Assembly (NCBI GenBank): GCA_039090855.1
Contig: CM077034.1
Coordinates: 17,431,303-17,495,302 of the forward strand
DNA: 64,000 bases
Direction of reading: 5' to 3'
Source: Macrothele yani
Lineage: Eukaryota > Arthropoda > Arachnida > Araneae > Macrothelidae
Shown: piece after piece, positions 32,701 through 43,168 of the stretch
Numbering within the stretch: the first letter of the stretch is position 1
Layout: the number at the start of each line of letters is the position of its first letter
The notes under the pieces: model-generated
Seen by the model: the letters and a program-made list of their open reading frames with translations, nothing else
The model's database searches: none
What the model was told of the DNA's origin: nothing
Translations under genes and position numbers: made by a program

Positions 32701-33472
32701 GACTGAAAGAGGGAAGTAACTTGTGGTGTAGCGATGTGAGATGTAATTGAAAAGCCTTCAAAAGTTCTACTTCCCATGCTAATTAATTTTTCTCTTATAG
32801 GTGATTAATCAGCCAATTAAGAGCTCCGCCTGTTGCAGTAAAATGCAGACTTATAACGACAGAAAACTTTCATTAGATGCCTTTCAAAGTTGCGGGCAAT
32901 AAACGCAAATTGACATAATAGTTCCTTTCATGACGCGATCTGTTACCGTGAAACCTTCCAGCCAAATTGCGGCAAAAAGAAAAAAAAAAATATCGTCGCT
33001 ACTAAGGAAGAAAAAAGATTCTGAACGCTGCATAAGTTTTCCACATGTCTGCTTCCATTTCGAAGAAAATTACGAAATAATTTTTTTCGTGGTGGAACTT
33101 TGTAACTTTGGAGTCAAAAGAATTTAATTTCCTTTTCGCAGTTGTATCTATGTATGAGAATGTAAATAGAATGCATCATTAAGGCCAGTTAATGCAAATA
33201 AATTTCAATGTGATCGTTTCTTATCACGATATATTACGTTTAACTGAATGCCACCTGTTTTTTTTTTTTTTTTTTTTTATATAAGCTGCAATTTGAACAG
33301 GATTTTAAACAAATGTCTCACATTAAATACAAAATACGCTTCAATACAGACATCTGTTGTACTACGATATTCGCAGTGTTTTACAAAGTTTGTAAAAAAT
33401 ATCCCATATGTCGCTTCAAAGATCACGACACACGTTTTGCGGCTTCATTCTACGTCAAAAGCAGTGCAGATT
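32701..33472. other. unassigned spacer
   Basis: AT-rich, with a poly-A run at 32979-32990 and a poly-T run at 33258-33279. No coding similarity or terminal repeat was found. Confidence 0.4.
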
Positions 33473-33672
33473 AATACACTGTATAGACAAAAGTATTTGG
33501 ACCCCAAGATTGAACGGAAATAAGAGCATTTATGGCATTTTAATACCAGAATTGGATATAAAGACACAGGAAAAGACCCTAGGGAAGACTGATGTGTGGA
33601 TGAAATTCGAAAGCATTCCGGAGTCATATGGAAGAGAATTAAATCCTAATACTAATAATGCACCTTATCTTA
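33473..33672 (+). repeat. Tc1-terminus-like sequence and a decayed RTE LINE scrap
   Basis: CACTGTATAGACAAAAGTAT at 33478 has the form of a Tc1 terminal repeat (CACTG start, preceded by TA), but no partner was found. From about 33556 to 33640 the plus strand matches the LINE tail (GTGGATGAAATTCGAAAGCA, the VDEIRK region) with several changes. Confidence 0.5.
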
Positions 33673-34053
33673 ATCATCATCATCATCATTGTTAACCGTT
33701 ATCAATGCACTGCTTGACGAAGGTCTCCCCCAGTTTCTTAAACAAGAGTCTGTCATGTGCCAGTCTCCTACATGTTACTCCCGCATACTTTCGAATTTGA
33801 TCCACCCATCTCCCACGTGGTCTTCTTCTGGGTCTTTTCCTGCATGTCCCTTGGAATCCAGTCTAAAATTTCGGCTGTCCATCGATGGTCTGTCCTTCTG
33901 GCAATATGTCCAGCCCATTGCCATTTCAGGGACTTAATTCTGATCATGATGTCTGTCATTTTTTCTGATCCACGAGTTCCTCTTCTTATCTCTCCTGGTT
34001 ACAATAAGCATGCACCTCTCCATGCTGCTTTGAGTTGTCTGCAGTCTTTGTAC
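33673..34053 (-). pseudogene. RTE-like LINE 3' fragment
   Basis: It begins with (ATC)n at 33673-33688 and carries the C-terminal LINE tail on the minus strand, including IKSLKWQWAGHIARRTDHRW and AEILDWIPRDMQEKTQKKT (frameshifted). Similarity stops near 34053 in the region that precedes LTKRDIQ. The copy is clearly older than the 17776 and 25227 copies. Confidence 0.8.
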
Positions 34054-34169
34054 GCCAATACCGGTACAACTATACCATCGGGATTAGAGGAAATGCTATC
34101 CCACACTCACCAACCGGCTTGGCCAGCGTGGTGAGTTATGGCCAAACCCCTCCTTAACTTAATATTAAC

Positions 34170-34475
34170 AATTATATGCAAGTAGATGCTAAAAAACACA
34201 GCATTTTAAATATAAAGCAATTATATCAATATGCATTCGGATTAAATATGTTTAAGAGGATTAAACAGGACATAGATATAAATTCTGATGTTCGTAATAA
34301 TAAAACTATAAATAGATTTAAGATAAAGCCATGCTTGTCTAGAACACATCAAAGGAAACAAAGTATCAAATATCAGGGTCCAACTTTTTGGAATCTTTTA
34401 CCTGATGAACTAAAACACATTAATAACTACAACTTGTTTAAAGAAAAAAAGGTTGAAAACATATTTGCTTAGTTT
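34170..34475 (+). pseudogene. third LINE type, C-terminal fragment
   Basis: The frame 34176-34472 reads KQLYQYAFGLNMFKRIK, then SIKYQGPTFWNLLPDEL and NLFKEKKVENIFA. The Y/F-x-G-P-x-x-W-N-x-L-P signature followed by an FK segment is the usual ending of CR1/Jockey-type non-LTR reverse transcriptase proteins. A long A-rich 3' tail follows (34480-34510). The upstream domains are missing. Confidence 0.65.
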
Positions 34476-34795
34476 ATAAAAAAAATAAAAAAAGGAGGGA
34501 AAAAAAGGGAGGGAAATCTTCAAGTTATTATATAACACTAGTCTCCAGCCGTCTCATGCATCATTCATAAAACTGTGACCAAAAGTTTTTCTTGTCATAT
34601 AACACGAATCGTAATAAAATGCATAACTATAATAAACGGTTAAGTTATTAATGGGCGGTCTATAAGATGCGTCACCAAATTTTCGTAATATTCCCATTAA
34701 TTCTTCCAACTCCTCGCTTACGAACTTAACGATGCCGTTCCTCATTATCGTATAAACATGTGCTTACCCGTCGTTGACGGGGTTGCATTGGAGTC
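34476..34795. other. unassigned spacer
   Basis: Starts with the A-rich tail of the preceding LINE scrap. The rest shows no recognised repeat or coding region. Confidence 0.4.
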
Positions 34796-36204
34796 GTCAT
34801 CATCATCATCAACCATTACCAATCCACTGCTGGACGAAGGTCTTCCCAAGCTTCCTCCACAACGGTCTGTCTTGTGCCAGCCTCCTCCGTGTCACTCCCG
34901 CATACTTTCGAATTTAATCCACCCATCTCCCATGTGGTCTTCTTCTGGGTCTCTTCCTGTCCCTTGGAATCCAGCCTAAAATTTCGGCTGTCCATCGATG
35001 GTCTGTCCTTCTGGCAGTATGTCCAGCCCATTGCCGTTTCAGGGATTTAACTCTAATCATAATGTCTTCCACTCTTGTCATTTTTCAGATCCACGAGTTC
35101 CTCTTCTTATCTCTCCTGGTTACACCAAGCATGCACCTCTCCATGCTGCTTTGAGTTGTCTACAGCCTTTGTATGTCTCTTTTAGTTAAGGTCCACGTCT
35201 CTGCACCATACGTAAGCACTGGAAGGATGCATTGATCAAACACTTTTTCTTTTAAGACATAATGGCATATTGCTCTTGAAAATTATGCTGTTTCTACCAA
35301 AAGCTCTCCAGGCAAGTTTTGTACGCCGATTAATTTCTTCACCAATGTGACCCTCACTTGATATCTGCTGTCCAAGATAAACGTACGTGTCTGTTATCTT
35401 CAACTTTTCTCCATCAATCCATAAATCTTCATTTCTTTTAAAATCATTGAACATCACTTTTGTCTTCTGAAATTTCATTTTTAATCGCACTTCTTTACTC
35501 TTGTCAGCAAGTTCCTGGATCATACTCTGTAGCTCTGATGGGGTAGTTGCAAAAATGACTATGTCATCAGCAAAACGAAGGTGGGTTAGATAATCTCCAT
35601 TAATCTTTATTCCTTTGTTTTCCCAGTTCAGTGATTGAAAGACATTTTCCAATGTGGCATTATAGAGCTTCGGAGATATGGTGTCACCTTGTCTCACTCC
35701 CTTTCCAATTTTTACGTGTGTTGTATTTTCAAACAGCCGAATCTTTGCACTTGCATTTTCATAGATGTTATTAATAATATTAATGTATGCATCTTCAATA
35801 CCGCAGGATTTCAGAGCCATTGCAACTGCTGATGGTTTCACCGAATCAAAGGCTTTTTCATAATCGATAAAAGCCATGCACAATGGAAGTTCATATTCCC
35901 TCGCTCTTTCAATTAGTTCTCTCAGCACGTGGATATGATCTATTGTGCTGTAGCCACTCCTGAATCCAGCTTGTTCTCTCGGTTGAGCCATGTCCAGTGT
36001 CACCTTCAAGCGGTGTGAATGAACTTAAGTGAAGATTTTATAAACCACTGATAGGAGGCTGATAGGTCTGTAGTTTCCGAGATCCTCAATGTCACCTTTC
36101 TTATGTAGCAGGATCATTGTAGCGTTGTTCCAATCCTCAGGAATCTTCCCTTCATTAAGGCATCGGGTGAAAATTTGGGCGAGTACTGTTTCGATTTCTT
36201 GCAC
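34796..36204 (-). mobile_element. RTE-like LINE, 5'-truncated, older copy
   Basis: The (ATG)n tail is at 34796-34811. The minus strand carries reverse transcriptase from near the EIETVLAQIF start to the C-terminus. The main open part is 36009-35236, with AFIDYEKAFDSV, GVRQGDTISPKLY and FADDIVIFA. A one-base insertion at about 35245 (CACTTTTTCTTTT) shifts the C-terminal part, and a further shift lies near 36030. The 5' break is in GAAATCGAAACAGTACTCG, almost the same point as in the 17776 copy. Confidence 0.88.
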
Positions 36205-36654
36205 TGGAGTATTGAGGCATTATTTCAACGACCCGAAATGATACCGTGTCTACATAACTACACAATGGGGTTAAAATGTGTTTTATTTTGTCAGTTTGGA
36301 TTTAACATTTTTTTTTTTTTTTTTTTTTTTTTTTGGTATCATTATATAATTTATACTAATATATAAAGAGAGAAATTTCGTTCGTGTGTTTGAGGTAATC
36401 TCAAAAACTACTGAACCGATTTGGATAATTCTTCCACCGTTTTGAAGCTTATTTCTTTCCGGTGAACATAAGGTACTTCGTTTTTTTTTTTCTTTAATTC
36501 TTTTTTCATTATTTTTTAAATATTTTTGGATGTGCTACCAAATCAAATCGCTTTGAAGTAGTTCCCTATTTGCCGTGTATCGTTCCGCTTTGTTTACATG
36601 CAAACTGATCACACCCAACGTAAAAGAAAGTAGTTAATGATAATACACGGAATT
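36205..36654. other. spacer with poly-T and a dispersed module
   Basis: A poly-T run lies at 36310-36334. The part 36395-36480 (ACTACTGAACCGATTTGGAT) and the part 36497-36650 (CCGTGTATCGTTCCGCTTTG) are repeated at 38999-39080 and 38830-38985 respectively, in the opposite order. No coding region is seen. Confidence 0.6.
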
Positions 36655-38826
36655 GTTAGCAGGTCTTTTGTAAAAAAAGATCGTACTTCTGTTATCGGTT
36701 TGTCCGTCCGTCTGTACCCACGATATCTCAGCAACTATTAGTCCGATTTGAAAAATTCTTTTTGCATTCGGAAGCTTGAAATATGCAAATGAGGATCCTT
36801 TATTTCGTTTTTTTTTACGATGTACAATTTCGCCGGTAGAGGGCGTAAATGCAGATGATGTCGAATTCAAAAATACGTTTTATTCCACATATTTGCTTCT
36901 AAACATCCGATTGAAAAAAAAATTATATCTTTCGATTCCATTTATGTCGAAGAGTATTTTAGATATAATTAATTTTTCAAATTACGCATAGATTTTCCGC
37001 TAGGGGCGTGAAAATAAATTACATTTTCCCCGATAACTCTTCTTCTGAAACTCCGATTTGAAAACTCTTTGCTTTAGCGGATGCACCTCATGATAGAAAA
37101 TCTTTTGCATATAATTTCAGATTTTTGGTAAAAAATACTTTAGCCACCTGGGGGCGTAAGTGTTAACTTTTGTTTCTGATGTATTTGCCATAAAATCTGA
37201 CCTTCTAAAATATCAATTAAAAAATTCTTTCGTGGACTGATGCCACTCATATCGATATACCTTTTTGGAATGTTTTCTTCTTAAAATATTCCACAGTTTC
37301 TCCGCTAGGGGGTGTAGATGTATAATTTATTTTTGTCAATATCTCTACTTCTAGAAGTCCGATTTGAAAAATTCCTTCTTTGTTGGATAGTGTTTTCAGT
37401 GTGACACGTTTTTCATATAATTTCGAAATTTTCAAGTAATTCATAGACTTTCCGCTAGGGGGCGTAAAGGTAAATTGCTTTTTTTTTTTTTTTTTTTTTT
37501 TGATTGTAGGTTTAACGACCACCGTGAGCAACTCAATGGGCTATAAGCAGTCGCCCGTCCCTAATTTAGGGCCACTGGTTCCAGGGAAGGGAGAAAGCCA
37601 GTGCCGTAAGACAAACACAACATCCATGCCTCACCGGGATTCGAACCCGGACCCCTTTCGAACGAATGATCAGAAGCCATCGCTTAGACCACTGCGCCAC
37701 CGGGGCGGCTAAATTGCTTTCCCCCCTACATCTCTGCTTCTAAATCTCCTATTTGAAAAATTATTTCTGCACCGTATACAGCTTCTGATGGGAAACCCTT
37801 TGCACATGATTTATAATTTTTGTAAAAAATGGTTTGGCCACCAGGTGGCGTAAGTCTTAATTTCCGCTTCGGATGTATTTGCAGCAAAATATGAGCTTCC
37901 AAAATCCCGATTGAAAAAAAAAAAAAAAAACGTCGTTTGTAGACCGATACCACTCATGTCGATAAACCTTTTAGGAACATTTTCTTCTTGAAATAATGCA
38001 TAGTTTCTACGCCAGGGGGCGTAGATGTATGTCTTATTTTTGTCAATATCTCTACTTCTAGGAGACCGATTTGAAGAAATTCCTTCTTTGCTGGATGATG
38101 TTTCCAATGCGAAATGTTTTTCCTATAAATTCAAAAATTTCAAGTAAATCATAGACTTTCCGCTTGGAGGCACGGAGATAAATTGCGTTTTCTGCGTTAT
38201 TTCTGCTCCTAAAACTCCGATTTGAAAAATTCTTCCTGTATCGCATACAAGACCTAATGGAAAATATTTTTCACATAATTTCCAATGTTTGGTAAGGAGT
38301 GGTTTCGGCACCAGGGGGCATAAGTGTTAATTTTTGTTTCCGATGTATTTGTAGCAAAATCTGGGCTCCTGAAAACTTGACTAAATTTTTTTTTTTTCTT
38401 GGACTGATACCGCTCATATGGAAAAACCTTTTGGAATACTTTCTTCCTAAAATAATGCATGGATTTCCCACCAGGGGACGTAAAGTCATCTTACTTTTGT
38501 CGATATCTCTGTTTCTGAGAGTCCGATTTGAAAAAATCTTTCTATGTTGGAGAGCGTTTCCGGTGTGAAATGTTTCTCATATAAGTTCATGTTTTTCTCA
38601 AAGCACAAGTCTAAAACCAATTGGCGTAAGCTCACGATTCCGTTTACAGCAATATCTGAGGAATTAAATACCCGATTGAAAAACTTCTTTTTTTCCCGTC
38701 AGATACTATTATTTTCCAAACCGGTTCCATTGAATTTGAATAGCTTTGATAAATTTAATTTGCGTCAAAACGGATTCAGAAGACCTGCTTATTACACCCG
38801 AAAATTCGGTGTCATCTTTCTTGTTT
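36655..38826 (+). repeat. left arm of a large inverted repeat (~155-bp monomers)
   Basis: This arm matches the reverse complement of 41523-43168. Within it a motif of the form CGCTAGGGGGCGTA recurs about every 150-160 bp (near 36830, 37000, 37148, 37303, 37453, 37845, 38013, 38160, 38312, 38472), always followed after some distance by TCCGATTTGAAAAATT. Three consecutive monomers form a higher-order unit of about 467 bp: the phrase TAAGTGTTAA..TTTTGTTTC returns at 37158, 37855 and 38323, allowing for the SINE insertion. No coding potential is seen. Confidence 0.88.
37479..37709 (-). repeat. tRNA-derived SINE inserted in the inverted-repeat arm
   Basis: Poly-T tail 37479-37500, SINE body, then the tRNA-like head ending GCCACCGGGGCGGC on the plus strand. 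TAAATTGC occurs immediately before (37471-37478) and after (37710-37717), a clear target duplication. The right arm of the inverted repeat lacks this SINE, so it arrived after the arms were duplicated. Confidence 0.92.
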
Positions 38827-39079
38827 ATCCTTTTTTTATTATTTTTTTCATTATTTTCTGGCTGTGCTATGAAATCAGATCGCTTTGAAGTAGTTCCCTA
38901 TTTGCCGTGTATCGTTCCGCTTTGTTTACATGCAGACTGATCACACCCAACATAAAAGAAAGTAGTTAATGATAATACACGGGACTTTTTTTTTTTTACT
39001 AATTTCGAAAACTACTGAACCGATTTGGATAATTCTTTCACCGCTTTGAAGCTTATTAGTTTTTTCCGGTGGACTTCGT
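38827..39079. other. dispersed modules between inverted-repeat arm and Tc1
   Basis: Contains the modules CCGTGTATCGTTCCGCTTTG (38907) and ACTACTGAACCGATTTGGAT (39010), also present at 36395-36650. No gene is seen. Confidence 0.55.
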
Positions 39080-40619
39080 CACTTCCGGACAATTGCTAAG
39101 GACGAATGACAATAGCAACGATAGCAACCAAAAAATGGAAGGCAGGAAAATGTGGAAATTAGCATAAGTGCGGGATGCAGTAAGACGTGTTGTGCGTATG
39201 CAAATTTTGGATTGCCGAACTTGTTCGTGACGTCATAGCGCTGATAAGAGATATAAAGGATTTGACGCGTATTGACCGTTGTTGTGCAAACGCAATGTTG
39301 AAAGGGAAAGAATCAATTGACGAACTTGCAATTTTCAGTATGTCTTCCCGACATCACCTAGATGATTTGACGCGTGGCCGTATTATTGGCAAGATTGAAG
39401 AAGGGCGAAAAATAACAGATGTTGCCAGGGAGTTCGACGTCAGCCACAGTGTTGTTTCAAGGCTTTGGAAATCATTTCAAACAAATGGAGAGTGTAGCAA
39501 ACGTCACGGGGGAGGTCGTGTTCGCAGTACGACACCTGCAGAAGATCGGTACATAGTGCTATCAACAAAAAGACACCGGCGCAGCACAGCTAGTGAGGTA
39601 GCAAATCAGTTTATGGCTGCTACTGGCAAGCGGATCTCCCGAAAAACTGTCGCTAGACGTTTGCATGAAGGAGGACTATACGCCCGCCGTCCTGTTGTGT
39701 GCATCCCATTGTCCAGACGTAACCGTACCGCCCGTTTGCAATGGTGCCATCAACATCGTAATTGGACTGATAACGACTGGTCTGCTGTCCTTTTCTCAGA
39801 TGAGAGTAGATACAGTCTATCGTCTGATTGTCGACGACAACTGATCTGGCGTGATAGTGGTACTGCATATTGTCCAGCAAACATACAGGAAAGGGACCGA
39901 TATCCGACATGTAGTGTCATGGTATGGGCTGGCATCATGATCAATGGCCGTACGTCCCTCTATGTGCTTCCAACTGGGAGTATGACTGGCCAACGATACA
40001 TTAATGATGTTCTGCTACCTCATGTTCGCATGTTCCGTGGTGCTGTCGGTGATAGATTCATTTTCATGGACGACAACGCAACATGTCATCGAACAGTCGC
40101 TGTCCAGGAGTGTCTTGAGAGCGAGGATATTCAACGCCTCGTATGGCCAGCACGTTCTCCAGATCTGAATCCCATTGAAAATGTGTGGGATGCTTTGGGG
40201 AGGAGTCTTGCTGGTCGCCAATGCCCTCCAATAAACAAGGACACCCTCATCCGTGCACTGACAGAGGAATGGGATAAATTACCCCAACAGCTGCTTGATA
40301 ATGTTGTGCAAAGCATGAAACGACGTGTGGAATCTTGCATCGCCCTCCATGGTGGCCATATCCCGTATTGACATCTTACGCCGGAACGCCTGCGGAAGGT
40401 AATTGCATTTTTTCACGTTTACGTATTCTGCACAAAATGGCCTGTTTGTCCCTTGAACACGTTCCAAAGCCTTCTGGATTTCAGAGCACAATAAATTGTC
40501 TTTCTTGTAATGTCCTGGCATTCTGACATTATTTTATTTCACTTGGCATCCAACCACACTTACTTTTTTATGCGCTATATAGCCGTTTATGATCCGTCCT
40601 TAGCAATTGTCCAGCAGTG
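39080..40619 (+). mobile_element. Tc1-like transposon, family B, complete copy
   Basis: The ends CACTTCCGGACAATTGCTAA (39080) and the inverted TTAGCAATTGTCCAGCAGTG (ending 40619) form terminal repeats. TA follows the right end, while the left flank reads GT. Length is 1540 bp. The element sits in the spacer of the large inverted repeat and carries an uninterrupted transposase. Confidence 0.92.
39340..40371 (+). CDS. Tc1-like transposase, apparently intact
   Basis: 343 codons from MSSRHHLDDLTRGRIIGKIE to GGHIPY, the normal Tc1 size. Residues 1-115 form the paired helix-turn-helix DNA-binding region (EFDVSHSVVSRLWKSF; SRKTVARRLHE). The catalytic triad is D154 (LFSDESRYSL), D245 (FMDDNATCH) and E280 (SPDLNPIENVWD), with 34 residues between the last two, the classical DD34E spacing. 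It would bind the terminal repeats and cut and paste the element at TA sites in the nucleus. The frame is also open 51 codons upstream to 39187, but the relative in the truncated copy and family length favour M at 39340. No frameshift or stop is seen, so it may be functional. Confidence 0.9.
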   Translation: MSSRHHLDDLTRGRIIGKIEEGRKITDVAREFDVSHSVVSRLWKSFQTNGECSKRHGGGRVRSTTPAEDRYIVLSTKRHRRSTASEVANQFMAATGKRISRKTVARRLHEGGLYARRPVVCIPLSRRNRTARLQWCHQHRNWTDNDWSAVLFSDESRYSLSSDCRRQLIWRDSGTAYCPANIQERDRYPTCSVMVWAGIMINGRTSLYVLPTGSMTGQRYINDVLLPHVRMFRGAVGDRFIFMDDNATCHRTVAVQECLESEDIQRLVWPARSPDLNPIENVWDALGRSLAGRQCPPINKDTLIRALTEEWDKLPQQLLDNVVQSMKRRVESCIALHGGHIPY

Positions 40620-41032
40620 TATTACTATTATTTTTTATTATTTTTGGCTGTACCACCAAATCAGATCGCTTTCAAGTGTATCTTTCCGTTTTCTTTACAT
40701 ACAACCTGCTCACACCCAAAGTGAAACATAGTAGTTCACGATAATAACTAAGAAATACATACAGATGCTGCGGAGAACTCAAAGAACGACGGAGAGATTT
40801 GCGACTGGTGTTACCAAGAAAGATAGTAGAAGAAAGTTCTTACTTATGAATCAGAGACATGGACCTTAACAAAAAAATAGATACAGACGCTGCAGAAAAG
40901 TCAAAGGATTATGGAGATTTTTCGAAATTTACGTATGCTTGGTGTAGACAAGAAAGATAGTTCTTACTTATGAATCAGAGACATGGACCTTAATTAAAAA
41001 AGATATACACAGGCTGCGGACAACTCAAGTGA
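40620..41032. pseudogene. dispersed module and duplicated LINE scrap
   Basis: The part 40640-40760 is a diverged copy of the module CCACCAAATCAGATCGCTTT / GAAACATAGTAGTTCACGAT. From 40760 to 41030 the plus strand has two diverged copies of an RTE LINE piece: TTACTTATGAATCAGAGACA occurs at 40840 and 40963, each followed by TGGACCTTAA, corresponding to the ETWTLTKKDI region. This is a local tandem duplication of a LINE fragment. Confidence 0.55.
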
Positions 41033-41211
41033 CACGGAAGCGAAGCAGAAAGGGGTAGGAAGACGCCCATATTTATTACCGGGGGGGGGCAGTACCCGGG
41101 GTCCGACGGCTTAACGTGCCCAGCCGACGCACGGCGGATATTTAGTGGATCGAACCTGAGGTCCTTTACGTGGCAGTCACGAACGTTGCCCACTAGGCCA
41201 CCCGCGGCCCG
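41033..41211 (-). repeat. second tRNA-derived SINE family
   Basis: On the minus strand the head GGGTGGCCTAGTGGGCAACG contains an A-box-like TGGCCTAGTGGG, and CAGGTTCGATCCAC supplies the B box. The body continues TAAATATCCGCCGTGCGTCG and includes a long C run (41084-41090 as G on plus). The sequence differs from the SINE family at 9.4-12 kb. No clear target duplication was found. Confidence 0.7.
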
Positions 41212-41251
41212 ATAGTAAGTCAGATGATATCCGAAAACTGAAAACTTCGTA

Positions 41252-41324
41252 GTCCTGGAGCGGGAATCGAACCTGCGTCTCCCAGATAGCGCCTGGGTAT
41301 GCTAACCACTACACCACCCAGAAC
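41252..41324 (-). tRNA. tRNA-like gene or pseudogene (possibly SINE head)
   Basis: Exactly 73 nt folding as a cloverleaf. The acceptor stem GTTCTGG pairs with CCAGGAC (seven pairs, one G-U). The D arm contains GGTGTAGTGGTTAGCA, a good A box. The anticodon stem CCCAG/CTGGG is perfect, and the T arm contains GGTTCGATTCC, a perfect B box. A TTTT terminator lies about 8 nt past the 3' end. Against a true tRNA, the anticodon loop GCGCTAT lacks the invariant U before the anticodon (reads GCT) and the T stem has an A-C mismatch. A degenerate tRNA-derived SINE is the main alternative. Confidence 0.45.
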
Positions 41325-41522
41325 GACCAAGTCTCCGATTAATTTGAATATAACTATCATACTTACCATCCTTGTCATATTTACACCAAAAAAACAGATT
41401 GTCATCTTCAAATTTGTATTGTACGGTGTAATCCCGAATTCAATTCATGATTTCATTCATGCACATCAACAGTTATTGCGGAAAGGCATTTCTTGTTTCT
41501 TCAAGTTTATGTGCTAATAATT

Positions 41523-43168
41523 ATGACAACAAGAAAGTTGACACCGAATTTTCGGGTGTAACAAGCACATCTTTTGAATCCGTTCTGACACAAATTAAAT
41601 TTATCAAAGCTATTCAAAGTCAATGGAACCGGTATGGAAAACAATAGATCTGACCAAAGAAAGAAGATTTTCAATCGGGTTTTTAATCCCTCAGATATTG
41701 CTGTAAACGGAATCGTGAGCTTACGAACTCTTAGAAACAGAGATATCGACAAAAAAAAAAAAAAAGGAAAAAAGAGTCAAATTCTTGATTTCCACAAGAG
41801 CTGAAACAAGAAAGTTGACACCGAATTTTCGGGTGTAATAAGCGCGTCTTTTGAATCCGTTCTGACGCAAATTAAATTTATCAAAGCTATTCAAAGTCAA
41901 TGGAACCGGTATGGAAAACAATAGATCTGACCAAAGAAAGAAGATTTTCAATCGGGTTTTTAATCCCTCAGATATTGCTGTAAACGGAATCGTGAGCTTA
42001 CGAACTCTTAGAAACAGAGATATCGACAAAAATAGGATGTGACTTTACGTCCCCTGGTGGGGAAACCATGCATTATTTTAGGAAGAAAGTATTCTCAAAA
42101 GGTTTATTCCTATAAGCGGTATCGGTCGAAGAAAAAAATATTAGTCGAGTTTTCAGGAGCCCAGATTTTGCAACAAATACTTCAGAAGCAGAAATTAACA
42201 CATATGACCCCTGGTGGCTAAACCATTCTTCACCAAACATTAGAAATTATGTAAAAAATATTTTCCATCAGGTCCTGTATGCGAAGAAGGAAGAATTTTT
42301 CAAAGCAGAGCTTTAGGAGCAGGAATAACGCAGAAAACGCAATTTACCTTTGTGCCCCCTAGCGGAAAGTGTATGATTTACTTGAAAATTTTGAATTTAT
42401 AGGAAAAACATGTCACACGGAAAACACTATTCAACAAAGAAGGAATTTTTCAAATCGGACTTCTAGAAGTAGAGATATTGACAAAAATAAGATGTACATC
42501 TACGCCCCCTGGGGGAAAAAAACTATGGAATATTTTAAGAAGAAAATATTCCCAAAAGGTTTATCGATGTGAGTGGCATCAGTCCACGAAAGAATTTTTT
42601 AATCGATATTTTAGAAGCTACGATTTTATGGCACATACATCAGAAGCAAAAATTAACACTTACGCCCTCTGGTGGCCAAAGTATTCTTTACCAAAAATTT
42701 TAAATTATGTGCAAAAGATTTTCCAGATGTATCCACTGAAGAAAAAATTTTCAAATCGGAGTTTTGGAAGAAGAGTTATCGTGGAAAATGTAATTTACTT
42801 TTACGCCCCCTAGCGGAAAATCTATGCGTAATTTGAAAAAAGTAACTATATCTAAAATACTCTTCGACATAAATGGAATCGAAAGATATTATTTTTTATT
42901 CAATCGGATGTTTAGAAGCAAATATGTGGAATAAAACGTATTTTTGAATGCGACATCATCTGCATTTACGCCCTCTCCCGGCGAAATTATGCATCGTAAA
43001 AAAAAAAACGAAATAAAGGAACATCATTTGCATATTTCAAGCTTCCCAATGCAAAAAGAATTTTTCAAATCGGACTAATAGTTGCTGAGATATCGTGGGT
43101 ACAGACGAACGGACGGACAAACCCATAAGAGAAGCACGATCTTTTTTTACAAAAGACGCGCTAAAAAT
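41523..43168 (-). repeat. right arm of the large inverted repeat
   Basis: Reverse-complement counterpart of 36655-38826. The outer ends match at TACAAAAGACGCGC (43160) versus GGTCTTTTGTAAAAAAAG (36662), and the inner ends at AAGTTGACACCGAATTTTCG (41530) versus CGAAAATTCGGTGTCATC (38800). Within this arm, 41524-41752 is tandemly repeated at 41807-42030, which the left arm does not show. The same CGCCCCCT-type motif recurs about every 155 bp. The arm is about 300 bp shorter than the left one even after removing the SINE. Confidence 0.88.

Noticed and set aside
30329..32761. Long serine/leucine/phenylalanine-rich minus-strand ORFs
   Set aside because: Low-complexity translation of a polypurine tract lacks stop codons on the complementary strand by composition. 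No motif or conserved start is present.
34176..34472. Independent host gene of 98 codons
   Set aside because: The GPTFWNLLPDEL ending and A-rich tail fit a non-LTR retrotransposon C-terminus better than a host protein.
37247..42813. Small ORFs with IFQIG..AEI..K and YAPWW-type words in the inverted repeat
   Set aside because: They occur in several frames and both orientations of the 155-bp monomers with stops between them. No consistent protein can be assembled.
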